Both the position numbers and the translations under genes were made by a program. A stretch of DNA of 64,000 nucleotides from Cohnella fermenti (GTDB lineage Bacteria > Bacillota > Bacilli > Paenibacillales > Paenibacillaceae). The stretch lies in contig NZ_SSOB01000022.1 in the NCBI RefSeq assembly GCF_004801405.1, positions 62,001 through 126,000 on the forward strand, given 5' to 3'. Positions within the stretch are counted from its first letter, which is position 1. The number at the start of each line of letters is the position of its first letter. Below, piece after piece: positions 35,044 to 43,857 of the stretch. The notes under the pieces were generated by a model, which did no database searches, had not been told where the DNA came from, and saw only the letters and a list, made by a program, of their open reading frames with translations.

Positions 35044-38000
35044 CTATAAGCTCGCCTCTTCGGCGGCTCTGCGCAGCACCCAGCCTTGGGCTCTGCGGCG
35101 CTCCTCCCAGAAGCGGCGGTAAATCCCTCCGCTTGCGAGCAGCTCCTTGTGCGTGCCGGCCTGCACCGCCCTGCCTTCGTCGATCACAACGATCTGATCG
35201 GCACGGCGCACCGTGTGCAGCCGGTGGGCGATGATCACGACCGTCCGATCGCGCGCCAGCTCCTCGAACGCTTCCTGAATGTAGCGCTCGTTGTCCGGAT
35301 CGACGCTGGCGGTCGCTTCGTCCAGCAGGATGATCGGCGCCTCCTTCAGAATCGCGCGCGCAATCGAGATGCGCTGCCGCTGGCCGCCCGACAGCAGCCC
35401 GCCGCCTTCGCCGACCTTCGTCTCGTAGCCGTCCGGCAGCTCCGTGACGAAGTCGTGGCACCGCGCCTTGCGGGCCGCCTCGATGACCTGCTCCATGCTC
35501 GCATCCGGATTGCCGTAGCGGATGTTGTTCGCGACCGTATCGTTGAACAGATACACATCCTGGAAAACAAATGCGAGCTTCCGCATCAACTCGTCCGAGC
35601 TCATGCTGCGCACGTCCGCGCCTCCGATCGTCACCGAGCCCTGCTGCACATCCCAGAAGCGCGCGATCAGATGCAGCATCGTCGTCTTGCCTCCGCCCGA
35701 AGGGCCGACAAGCGCCGTCGTTCCCTTCTCCGGGATGACCAGGTTCAATCCGTTGAGAACGGGCTTGTCGTCATACGCGAAGGTCACATCGCGGAATGCG
35801 ATCTCGTTGCCGCGGCCAGCCTGAGCGGCGGACGGCAGCACCGCCATGTCCTCGGCCTGGATAATATCGTTCATATGGCCTACCGTCGTCGCGAACATCC
35901 GCTTGAACATGGCGTAATCCATAAGCGGCAGCGGCTCGTAGAAGCAGATCGCAAGCACGAGGAAGACGAGGAAGCCGGACGGCTCCAGCGTTCCCTGTCC
36001 CACGAAGATCCCGCCGACGAGGAGCACCAGCGACAATCCGAGCTCGAACGCGACATTGTAGATCGCCGTGTAAGGCGTCAATTCCCGATTGATCGCGATG
36101 CTGGCATCCCTGTATTCGCGAATCGTCTCGTCGTAGCTCCTCATCCGGCTGCCTGCGAGGCCGAAGGAGCGGATGACGGCGATGCCGCGAATATACTCCA
36201 GAATCCGGCTATTCGCCGCCTGGCGCGCGACGGACAGCTTCTGCATAATCAGCTTGAGCTTCCGCTCCGCCAGCCCTGCGGAGATAACGCTTAGCGGAAC
36301 GCCGACCAGCGACACCAGCGCAAGCCGCCAATCGATCCACAGCATGGCGAGAAGAATGAGCGGCGGAATGACAAACGCTTTGATCAGGCCGACGACAATC
36401 GACGGCACGTAGATGTAACTGCCCGCATCCGTCTTCACTCTCGATTCCAGCACGGAAGCGTCTTTTTGCAAGAAGAAGCCGTAAGGAACCTTGCGCAGCC
36501 GATCTCCCAGATACAGCCGAATGTGCGTCAAGTAATGGCCGAACAGCGGGAAGCTCCACCGATTCGTCAGATAGTAGAACAGCCCCTGCCCGACGAACAT
36601 GAGCGCCATCCAGCCGACCGCTTGCCATGCCTTGTCCGTGTGTCCGGCGAGCAGCTCATGCAGAACAACGATTACGGCGATGGACCCAAGCGCGGCGAAA
36701 ATATTCTCGAAAAACGAAAATACGAGCGCCCCCTTCAGCTTGTTCCCCTTCTCCCCGGCCAGCAGCAGCGATTGCTGCAAGGAGGACATCTGTTCCAGAC
36801 GGCGGTGAGGATCGTCCGCTTCCGGCTTGCCGGATTGTCCCTTGCCCGCCGATGCCGTGCTCGTGTCCTGCGGTTGCGCAACCGCCGTTGCCGCCGGCCT
36901 GCGCTCCGTGCGTTCCGCGTCGGGAACGAGCCGCTCCTCCTCCAGGTCCTCCGTACCGGCCTCGTACGATTCCCACATGCGGCGATACAGCTCGCTGGTC
37001 TGCAGCAGCTCGTCGTGTGTCCCGGCTGCCGTCACGCGGCCTTGGTCCATAACAACGATCTGATCGGCGTGAATGACGGTTCCCAGCCGGTGAGCGATCG
37101 CCACAACCGTCTTCGGTTCGCCGGTAGCCGGATGAAGCAACCCTGCAATCGCATCCTGAATGCGGGCTTCGTTCTCCGGATCGACAAGCGCCGTCGCCTC
37201 GTCGAGCACAATAATCGGAGAATCCTTGAGCACGGCGCGCACGAGGCTGATCCGCTGCCGCTGCCCCCCGCTGAGCGTCATTCCTCCTTCGCCGATCATC
37301 GTGCGATAGCCTTGCGGCAACTGCTCGATGAACTCGTTGCAGCCGGCGCGTCGGGCTGCGACCATGACCTCCTCGTCCGAAGCGTCGGGCTTGCCGAGCC
37401 GAATGTTGTCCATGACCGTTCCCCGGAACAGATACGCCTCCTGGAAAACAAACGATACAAACGACAGCAGCCGTTCCTCGTTCATCTCCCGCACATCGAC
37501 GCCGCCGATCGTCACGCTGCCGCTGTCCGTGTCCCAGAAGCGGGGGAGCAGCCGGGCGATCGTCGTTTTGCCTGCGCCGGAGGGCCCGACCAGCGCGGTC
37601 ATCGTTCCGGCGGGAATGGATAGCGACACATCGCTGAGCACCGTTTGCTTGTCATAGGCGAAGGTGACGTTGTGCAAGCGAATGCTCGCATCCTTCGGCG
37701 ACTGAGCTTGCTCGGCTGCGGCCATCTCTTTTTCTTCGAGCATTTTGCTGACGCCTTTGAGCGCTGCGGCCAGCCGGAACGCCGTCATGCCGCTGGAACG
37801 CAGCATCTTGAACAGAGCGGCGCCCACGCCCAAGGACATAAGAATAAAGAAAACAAGCACGGGAATCGTCATCTGCTCGCGAGCGATGAGCCATACGCCG
37901 GACGGAACGACAATGAGCAGCGCCGTCCGCGAGAGCACCACCGCGATCGTCTTGAACGGCATCCCCTTTCTCTCGATCTCGGAGGAAGTGTCCGAGAAGC

Positions 38001-38949
38001 GGCGGACCGCCTCCGCATACGTCCCGAACGCCAGCTCGGTCCGGGAGAAAGCGCGAATGACCTTCATGCCGTACACATACGTCAGAATCGCGCTGCTGAC
38101 CGCCGCTCCCGCCGGACCGAATCCGGCTTGCAGCGGCTTCAGGAAGGTCATGACCACCGCATAGCCGCCCACCGTGACGGCGATGAAGGCGAGCACCGCC
38201 AGCCCCATCCGCCAATCCATCGCGAACATGATCGCGAAGGACAGAATCGGCAGCGCCGTGCTGGCCGTCAGATCGGGAAGCAGGTGGGCGATGCCTTCCT
38301 CAAGCTGCTCCACATCCTCGTTCAGCGTATGCTTGATTCTGCCGCTGTCCGTCCGGTCGAAGTAGCCGAGCGGCAGCCTCGCCAGCTTATCGGCCAACGC
38401 CATGCGAACCTCGTACACGACATCGTAAGCGACGCGGTGCGTCCAATTCGTCGACAAGGCCGTCAGCAGTCCTTTGAGCACAATCGCCACCAACGCCGTG
38501 GCGGCGAGCGTGGTCAGTTGCGCTTGATCGTCCAGCAGACTGCCGTCGACAAGCCCCACGCCGATTCGGTAAATCACCCAATAAGGAACAAGCCCCATCA
38601 GGGTAGCGATAACCCCCGTCGCGATCGAGCCCGCGAGCGCGGCCTTCCGCTTAAGCAGGAATGGCTTCAGGCGCGCCATCGGGGACGGCGGCTTCGCCCG
38701 CTTGGCCTTGGGGGTGCCGGCGTTGGAAGCGTCAGCCTTGGAGGTGCTGGCCTCGGATGCGTTGGGCTTTGTCGCGTTGGCCCTGGAGGTGCTGGCCTCG
38801 AACGCGTTGGGCTTTGTCGCGTTGGCCTCAGACGCGTTGGCCGTAGATGCGGCAGCATTTGTCGCATTGGCCTTTGCGGCAGCATCGGGTTTGGCTTGCG
38901 TTTGCTTGTGCGTTTGCGTTTGTGGTTCCGTAACGGTCACCTCTCGCAA
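35044..38949 (-). CDS. Fused double ABC exporter (two permease-ATPase units in one chain)
   Basis: Membrane protein of 1301 residues that joins two complete exporter half-transporters. After a low-complexity N-terminus with 15-residue repeats (NATKPNASEASTSKA), unit 1 (about 95-660) has six helices and an ATPase with VGPSGAGKTT, LSGGQRQRISLVRA and IIVLDEAT. A hydrophilic linker follows. Unit 2 (about 720-1301) repeats this with VGPSGGGKTT, LSGGQRQRISIARA and IILLDEAT. Both ATP sites look intact. Separate homologues include IrtAB and YbtPQ, exporter-fold pairs used in siderophore uptake. A perfect Fur box at 38959-38973 supports an iron role. The start is TTG (38949) or GTG (38940); neither has an ideal ribosome site. 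Substrate and direction are inferred. Confidence 0.9.
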   Translation of the reverse strand: MREVTVTEPQTQTHKQTQAKPDAAAKANATNAAASTANASEANATKPNAFEASTSRANATKPNASEASTSKADASNAGTPKAKRAKPPSPMARLKPFLLKRKAALAGSIATGVIATLMGLVPYWVIYRIGVGLVDGSLLDDQAQLTTLAATALVAIVLKGLLTALSTNWTHRVAYDVVYEVRMALADKLARLPLGYFDRTDSGRIKHTLNEDVEQLEEGIAHLLPDLTASTALPILSFAIMFAMDWRMGLAVLAFIAVTVGGYAVVMTFLKPLQAGFGPAGAAVSSAILTYVYGMKVIRAFSRTELAFGTYAEAVRRFSDTSSEIERKGMPFKTIAVVLSRTALLIVVPSGVWLIAREQMTIPVLVFFILMSLGVGAALFKMLRSSGMTAFRLAAALKGVSKMLEEKEMAAAEQAQSPKDASIRLHNVTFAYDKQTVLSDVSLSIPAGTMTALVGPSGAGKTTIARLLPRFWDTDSGSVTIGGVDVREMNEERLLSFVSFVFQEAYLFRGTVMDNIRLGKPDASDEEVMVAARRAGCNEFIEQLPQGYRTMIGEGGMTLSGGQRQRISLVRAVLKDSPIIVLDEATALVDPENEARIQDAIAGLLHPATGEPKTVVAIAHRLGTVIHADQIVVMDQGRVTAAGTHDELLQTSELYRRMWESYEAGTEDLEEERLVPDAERTERRPAATAVAQPQDTSTASAGKGQSGKPEADDPHRRLEQMSSLQQSLLLAGEKGNKLKGALVFSFFENIFAALGSIAVIVVLHELLAGHTDKAWQAVGWMALMFVGQGLFYYLTNRWSFPLFGHYLTHIRLYLGDRLRKVPYGFFLQKDASVLESRVKTDAGSYIYVPSIVVGLIKAFVIPPLILLAMLWIDWRLALVSLVGVPLSVISAGLAERKLKLIMQKLSVARQAANSRILEYIRGIAVIRSFGLAGSRMRSYDETIREYRDASIAINRELTPYTAIYNVAFELGLSLVLLVGGIFVGQGTLEPSGFLVFLVLAICFYEPLPLMDYAMFKRMFATTVGHMNDIIQAEDMAVLPSAAQAGRGNEIAFRDVTFAYDDKPVLNGLNLVIPEKGTTALVGPSGGGKTTMLHLIARFWDVQQGSVTIGGADVRSMSSDELMRKLAFVFQDVYLFNDTVANNIRYGNPDASMEQVIEAARKARCHDFVTELPDGYETKVGEGGGLLSGGQRQRISIARAILKEAPIILLDEATASVDPDNERYIQEAFEELARDRTVVIIAHRLHTVRRADQIVVIDEGRAVQAGTHKELLASGGIYRRFWEERRRAQGWVLRRAAEEASL

Positions 38950-38958
38950 TAATATTAT

Positions 38959-38973
38959 TGATAATCATTATCA
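38959..38973 (-). promoter_or_regulatory. Fur box
   Basis: TGATAATCATTATCA is a perfect match to the 7-1-7 Fur consensus of Bacillus. It begins about 10 bases upstream of the exporter start and is followed by ATGATAA, which could extend the site. Fur with iron would repress transcription. The AT-rich surroundings (TAATATTATTG) could hold the -10 box. Confidence 0.9.
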
Positions 38974-38999
38974 ATGATAACAAGAGGATATCAGGAACA

Positions 39000-39340
39000 C
39001 AATGCTTTCGCTGGAATTTGTTGCGGGCAGCTTCGTTCCCCCTCCTCCGCTCGCCCCCTCCTCCCGCCCGTAACGCTCGCTCTCCACTCCCTCGTTCCTC
39101 GCCGCTTCCGCACCTCTTCCACCGAATACCGTTCCTGTCCCCGCCGCACTCTGCTGCTTCCTCTCGCTTCCTCTCCCACCAGTAACCTTGTTCTCCACTT
39201 CCTGGTTCCTCGCTACTTCCGCTTCCACGTCTCTCTCGTTCCTACCATCCATCGTTTGCTGGCACCCAGATCGGCACGAGGGGCGGGACGCTAGGCGGGA
39301 TTCTTCGCGCTCTCGCCCTATCCCGCGCCCACAAGCCGCC
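39000..39340. other. Pyrimidine-rich intergenic stretch
   Basis: The + strand is strongly enriched in C and T. A block of about 40 bp beginning GTAAC and containing GTTCCTCGC and CTTCCGC occurs at about 39070 and again, diverged, at 39182 (112 bp apart). No gene is recognised. It lies between the Fur-controlled exporter and the end of the sdh operon. Confidence 0.5.
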
Positions 39341-39373
39341 AAAACCCGCCCGGCCAGCGGCCGAACGGGTTTT
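39341..39373 (-). terminator. Terminator of the sdh operon
   Basis: AAAACCCG and CGGGTTTT with an inner CGGCC/GGCCG stem form a long hairpin that begins 14 bases past the sdhB stop. The T residues lie in the stem arm itself. Confidence 0.65.
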
Positions 39374-39387
39374 GTGCGAATGCAATG

Positions 39388-40164
39388 TTACATGCCAAGC
39401 CACTTCTTGAACATGTGCTTGGTCGTGTCCTTGTTGATCGCCGCGATCGAGGTCGTCAGCGGGATGCCCTTCGGGCAGGAGCGCACGCAGTTCTGCGAGT
39501 TGCCGCAGCCTTCGATGCCGCCATCGGTCATGAGCGCGTCGAGGCGCTCGTGGGCGTTCATCTCGCCCGTCGGGTGGGCGTTGAACAGGCGCACCTGCGA
39601 GATCGGCGCCGGGCCGATGAAGCTCGAACGGTCGTTGACGTTCGGGCACGCCTCAAGGCAGACGCCGCACGTCATGCACTTGGACAACTCGTATGCCCAT
39701 TGGCGCTTCGATTCCGCCATGCGCGGGCCGGGGCCGAGGTCGTACGTGCCGTCGATCGGAATCCACGCCTTGACGCGCTTCAGCGCGTTGAACATGCGCT
39801 GGCGGTTGACGACGAGGTCGCGGACAACCGGGAACGTCGTCATCGGCGCGATGCGGACCGGCTGCTCCAGGTTGTCGATCAGCGCCGAGCAAGCCTGACG
39901 CGGCTTGCCGTTGATGACCATCGAGCAGGCGCCGCACACTTCCTCGAGGCAGTTCGATTCCCAGACGACCGGAGTCGTCTTCGCGCCGTCGGCCTTGACC
40001 GGATTGCGCTGGATCTCCATCAGCGCGCTGATGACGTTCATGTTCGGGCGGTACGGAATATCGAACTCTTCGGTATAAGGTTCGGAATCCGGCGTCGCCC
40101 GACGGGTAATGATAAACTTGACTGTACGCTTCGCAGTAGCCGTTGCCGTAGCCGTTTCAGCCAT
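39388..40164 (-). CDS. sdhB: Succinate dehydrogenase iron-sulfur subunit
   Basis: Electron-transfer subunit of succinate dehydrogenase (complex II), 258 residues, on the cytoplasmic face of the membrane. Cysteine sets for three clusters are present: CLEEVCGACSMVINGKPRQAC for [2Fe-2S], CMTCGVCLEACP for [4Fe-4S], and CGNSQNCVRSCPKGIP for [3Fe-4S]. The N-terminus has a short Ala/Thr repeat not found in all homologues. It starts 16 bases after the sdhA stop with GGAGGAGGGGG upstream. It is the last gene of sdhCAB, in the same order as in Bacillus subtilis. Electrons pass from the FAD in SdhA to menaquinone through it. Confidence 0.96.
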   Translation of the reverse strand: MAETATATATAKRTVKFIITRRATPDSEPYTEEFDIPYRPNMNVISALMEIQRNPVKADGAKTTPVVWESNCLEEVCGACSMVINGKPRQACSALIDNLEQPVRIAPMTTFPVVRDLVVNRQRMFNALKRVKAWIPIDGTYDLGPGPRMAESKRQWAYELSKCMTCGVCLEACPNVNDRSSFIGPAPISQVRLFNAHPTGEMNAHERLDALMTDGGIEGCGNSQNCVRSCPKGIPLTTSIAAINKDTTKHMFKKWLGM

Positions 40165-40180
40165 CTTTTCCCCCTCCTCC

Positions 40181-41929
40181 TCAGTGCTTGTTCGTCGTGT
40201 AGTCGCGCTTGCGCGGCTTGATCAGGGAGACGTCTACTTCCTCGTAGGAGATCTCCGGCCCTTCCTTCGTCCACTTCGCCAAGGTCGTCTTGAGGAAGTC
40301 TTCATCGTTGCGTTCCGGGAAATCCGGCTTGTAGTGGGCTCCGCGGCTCTCGTCGCGCAGCAGGGCGCCCTTGGTCATCGCCTCGGACAGCTCGAGCATG
40401 TTCCACAGTTGGCGCGTGAAGGCGACGCCCGCGTTGTTCCACTGGGCGGTGTCGTTGATGTTGATCTTCGTGTAGCGCTGCTTGAGCTCCTTGATCTTGC
40501 CCAGCGTCTGCTCAAGCTTGTCGTTGTAGCGAACGACGGTCATATTGTTCGTCATCCACTCGCCGAGCTCCTTGGCGATCACGTAGGCGTTCTCCGTGCC
40601 GTCCATCTTCAGGATGGACTCGTACTTGTCGGATTGCTTCTTGCCTTCGCGGGCGAAGACGCTCTCCGATACGTCGTCCGCGGACTTCTTGAGGCCCTTG
40701 ACGTATTCGATCGCCTTCGGTCCCGTCACCATGCCGCCGAAGATGGCGGAGAGCAGGGAATTCGCGCCGAGACGGTTCGCGCCGTGATATTGGTAGTCGC
40801 ATTCGCCGCAGGCGAACAGACCCGGCACGTTCGTCATCTGGTTATAGTCAACCCACAGTCCACCCATCGAGTAGTGAACAGCCGGGAAAATCTTCATCGG
40901 AATTTTGCGCGGGTCGTCGCCCGTGAACTTCTCGTAGATCTCGATGATGCCGCCGAGCTTGACGTCCAGCTCCTTCGGGTCCTTATGCGACAGGTCGAGG
41001 AAAACCTTGTTCTCGCCGTCGATGCCGAGCTTCTGGTTGACGCACACGTCGAAGATCTCGCGGGTCGCGATGTCGCGCGGCACGAGGTTGCCGTACGCCG
41101 GATACTTCTCTTCGAGGAAGTACCATGGCTTGCCGTCCTTGTACGTCCAGATGCGTCCGCCTTCGCCGCGGGCCGATTCGCTCATCAGGCGGTTCTTGTC
41201 GTCGCCCGGAATGGCCGTCGGGTGAATCTGGATCATCTCGCCGTTCGCGTAATGAACGCCTTGCTGATAGACCGCGCTCGCCGCCGTGCCGGTGTTGATG
41301 ACGGAGTTCGTCGTCTTGCCGAAGATGATGCCCGGTCCGCCCGTCGCAAGAATAACCGCGTCGCCGCGGAACGTCTTCACTTCCATCGAGCGCAGGTCCT
41401 GCGTCGAGATGCCGCGGCAGATGCCGTCGTCGTCGATGATCGCGGACATGAACTCCCAATGCTCGAACTTCTGCACGAGCCCTGCGGCTTCCCAGCGGCG
41501 AACCTGCTCGTCCAGCGCGTACAGCAATTGCTGGCCCGTCGTCGCGCCGGCGAACGCCGTGCGGTGGTACTGCGTGCCGCCGAACCGGCGGAAGTCAAGC
41601 AGGCCTTCCGGCGTGCGGCTGAACATGACGCCCATCCGGTCCATCAGGTGGATGATGCCCGGAGCGGCTTCGCACATCGCCTTGACCGGCGGCTGATTCG
41701 CGAGGAAGTCTCCCCCGTATACCGTATCGTCGAAGTGCTCCCAAGGGGAGTCGCCTTCGCCCTTCGTATTGACAGCTCCGTTGATGCCGCCTTGCGCGCA
41801 CACGGAGTGGGAACGCTTGACCGGGACAAGCGAGAACAAGTCGACGCTCATGCCGGCTTCCGCCGCTTTGACGGTTGCCATAAGTCCCGCGAGACCGCCG
41901 CCGACTACGATGATTTTACCTTTAGCCAT
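40181..41929 (-). CDS. sdhA: Succinate dehydrogenase flavoprotein subunit
   Basis: Catalytic subunit of 582 residues that oxidises succinate to fumarate with covalently bound FAD. The dinucleotide fold GGGLAGLMA is at the N-terminus. The FAD-linking region HSVCAQGGINGAVN, the block FGGTQYHRTAFAGATTGQQL and MGGLWVDYNQMT are characteristic of the Bacillus-type (Sdh/Frd) enzymes. It starts 14 bases after the sdhC stop with AGGAGGAG upstream. SdhA, SdhB and the cytochrome SdhC form the membrane complex. Length is as expected and no damage is visible. Confidence 0.97.
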   Translation of the reverse strand: MAKGKIIVVGGGLAGLMATVKAAEAGMSVDLFSLVPVKRSHSVCAQGGINGAVNTKGEGDSPWEHFDDTVYGGDFLANQPPVKAMCEAAPGIIHLMDRMGVMFSRTPEGLLDFRRFGGTQYHRTAFAGATTGQQLLYALDEQVRRWEAAGLVQKFEHWEFMSAIIDDDGICRGISTQDLRSMEVKTFRGDAVILATGGPGIIFGKTTNSVINTGTAASAVYQQGVHYANGEMIQIHPTAIPGDDKNRLMSESARGEGGRIWTYKDGKPWYFLEEKYPAYGNLVPRDIATREIFDVCVNQKLGIDGENKVFLDLSHKDPKELDVKLGGIIEIYEKFTGDDPRKIPMKIFPAVHYSMGGLWVDYNQMTNVPGLFACGECDYQYHGANRLGANSLLSAIFGGMVTGPKAIEYVKGLKKSADDVSESVFAREGKKQSDKYESILKMDGTENAYVIAKELGEWMTNNMTVVRYNDKLEQTLGKIKELKQRYTKININDTAQWNNAGVAFTRQLWNMLELSEAMTKGALLRDESRGAHYKPDFPERNDEDFLKTTLAKWTKEGPEISYEEVDVSLIKPRKRDYTTNKH

Positions 41930-41943
41930 TGCTACTCCTCCTC

Positions 41944-42621
41944 TTAACCGAGCATTGCCGGGCTCAAGCTGTCGATGGCTGCGGACGCCGAAGCGAACTC
42001 ATCGCTGCGGAAGGCGAACAACGACAGGATGAACAGAACGGCAACGATGACGAAGATGCCCATGCAGATGCGCGAAGATACCTTCTGGGCGCGCGGACCG
42101 ATCGTGATTCCCCAACTGACGAGGAATGCCCACACGCCGTTGGCGAAGTGGAAGGTCGCTGCGAGAACCGCCACGAAGTACAGAATAAAGAAGCCAGGCT
42201 GCGTCACGATGTCGTGCATGTGCTGGCCGATCTCTTCGTTCGTCGTATTGCCGAGGGCGACTTGAACCCGCGTCTGCCAGATATGCCAGATGACGAAAAT
42301 AAACGTGAACACCCCGGTAATCCGCTGAAGCGCAAACGCCCAGTTGCGCCCGTAGTTGAAGCGGCCGACGTTCAGATTCGACGTGAAGGCCAGGTACAGG
42401 CCATAGATGCCGTGGAACAGAATCGGCAGCCAGATCATGAAGAGCTCCAAGAAGAAGATCAGCGGCAGGTCATGCAGCCCGCTCACGCTGTCCTGGAAGC
42501 CTTCCTTGCCCCCCTCGAATGCCGAGTAGTTCGTCAGGGCGTGCTCGATGAAGAACAATCCCAACGGGATGACTCCGAGCAACGAATGAAGCTTGCGGGG
42601 TAAAAACGAGTTTCCGCTCAT
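41944..42621 (-). CDS. sdhC: Succinate dehydrogenase cytochrome b558 subunit
   Basis: Membrane anchor of complex II, 225 residues with five hydrophobic helices. It binds two hemes; candidate axial His residues appear in KLHSLLGVIPLGLFFIEHAL, LFHGIYGLYLAF, FVIWHIWQTRV and FHFANGVWAF. This single large anchor fits the Bacillus-type enzyme, which lacks SdhD. The ATG at 42621 has GAAAGGAG upstream. It is the first gene of sdhCAB and divergent from a LysR-type regulator gene. Palindromes CCAAATTTGG and TAGGTTAACCTA lie in the shared upstream region. Confidence 0.95.
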   Translation of the reverse strand: MSGNSFLPRKLHSLLGVIPLGLFFIEHALTNYSAFEGGKEGFQDSVSGLHDLPLIFFLELFMIWLPILFHGIYGLYLAFTSNLNVGRFNYGRNWAFALQRITGVFTFIFVIWHIWQTRVQVALGNTTNEEIGQHMHDIVTQPGFFILYFVAVLAATFHFANGVWAFLVSWGITIGPRAQKVSSRICMGIFVIVAVLFILSLFAFRSDEFASASAAIDSLSPAMLG

Positions 42622-42725
42622 GTCGTTGTGCTTGCTCCTTTCAAGTCCGTCCGGTTGACGCGCCTGGATCGCTTATAAGTCCAAATTTGGCCATAAAGCG
42701 TCCAACCGTCACCATTTCGTCACGC

Positions 42726-42755
42726 TTTCTAGGTTAACCTATTTTCGCTTATAAT
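42726..42755 (+). promoter_or_regulatory. Candidate LysR-gene promoter with overlapping palindrome
   Basis: TATAAT (42750-42755) is preceded at normal distance by a poor -35 box that overlaps the perfect palindrome TAGGTTAACCTA (42730-42741). A weak -35 with a palindrome on top fits control by the divergently encoded LysR protein. On the minus side the same region lies upstream of sdhC. Confidence 0.4.
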
Positions 42756-42815
42756 GGAATTGCTAATTCCTTATTACTTCTTATAACTTATTAACATAAG
42801 CGAAGGAGGAGCCCC

Positions 42816-43733
42816 ATGCTGGAAGATATGAAGCTGTTCGCCACCGTCGTCGAACATACGAGCCTGAACCGTGCCGCCGAGCGACTGAACGTCACGCAGC
42901 CCGCGCTGTCCCGGAGAATCGCGCGCATGGAGCGCGAGCTTGGCGTCGACCTGTTCCGCCGCATCGGGAAGCGGCTTGAGCTGACGCCCGCCGGCCAGAT
43001 CACCTATGAATTCGCAGTCGAGCTTCGCCATTCCTATTCCGACTATCTGCAGAAGCTGAACGCCTATCGTTCCGTCGATACGACGCTCGCGACAATCGGG
43101 GCCAGCCTGACGACGCTCCAGACGACGCTGCCCGGCCTGATTGCCTCCATGACCGAGAAGCATCCGCACATCGAGATCAAAGCCATCACCGGCAAGTCCC
43201 ACGAGATCGCGACTCTGGTCAAGGAGGGCAAGGTCGACTTCGGGATCGTCGCCTCTTCGGTCGAAGACGATCCTTCCATTACAAGTATACCCTTATTCGA
43301 AGACACGTTGATGCTTGTCCTTCCCAAGCTGCATTTTCATACCATTGAGCGCAGTCCCTTCCCGGTGGAAAACCTAAACGGAATGCCGATGATCCTGTTC
43401 TCCCCCGGCACCTGGTACCGGACGATGACGGACGAGCTGCTGAGGAGGTACGGACTGAAGCCGGACGTGCGCATGGAGATCGACTCCTTCGAGGCGATCA
43501 TCCGCCTGCTCGCGCCGCTTCGCGCGGGCACGCTGCTGCCGCGATCGTACATTCGCCCCGAGCTGATGGAGGACAACGGCCTTCTCGTCATTCCGATCTC
43601 GGAGTTCGAGCTGACCAAGCGGACGACTTCCCTCATCTACAGTCAGCCCGTCTGGATGACCGCTTCGACGAAGTACCTCATCGAGGAGACGATCGCTTAC
43701 TTCGGGAGAGCCGGGACGGCCGCGGCAGATTAA
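42816..43733 (+). CDS. LysR-family regulator, divergent from sdhCAB
   Basis: DNA-binding regulator of 305 residues. The N-terminal helix-turn-helix region reads MLEDMKLFATVVEHTSLNRA then LNVTQPALSRRIARME. An effector-binding domain follows (about 90-300). The ATG has AAGGAGGAG upstream. It is divergent from sdhC with a 194-bp shared region holding two palindromes, so control of the sdh operon is a reasonable guess. It resembles the CcpC/CitR-like group only in general features; the effector is unknown. Confidence 0.88.
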   Translation: MLEDMKLFATVVEHTSLNRAAERLNVTQPALSRRIARMERELGVDLFRRIGKRLELTPAGQITYEFAVELRHSYSDYLQKLNAYRSVDTTLATIGASLTTLQTTLPGLIASMTEKHPHIEIKAITGKSHEIATLVKEGKVDFGIVASSVEDDPSITSIPLFEDTLMLVLPKLHFHTIERSPFPVENLNGMPMILFSPGTWYRTMTDELLRRYGLKPDVRMEIDSFEAIIRLLAPLRAGTLLPRSYIRPELMEDNGLLVIPISEFELTKRTTSLIYSQPVWMTASTKYLIEETIAYFGRAGTAAAD

Positions 43734-43857
43734 AGTCCTCTAATGGGCGCAGTTCCCAGTTCCGCCGCGCGGACAGGGTATGGTATCCTCGGATGGAAGC
43801 AGCCCGGACCATTGCCATTCCGTGCCATTCCGGCCGGGCGCCAAGGAGGACTCATCC

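Noticed and set aside
35044..38949. The giant exporter as two genes joined by a frameshift or lost stop
   Set aside because: The reading frame is continuous through a plausible hydrophilic linker, and no ribosome site or start codon is evident before the second unit. A true fusion is simpler, though resequencing could still change this.
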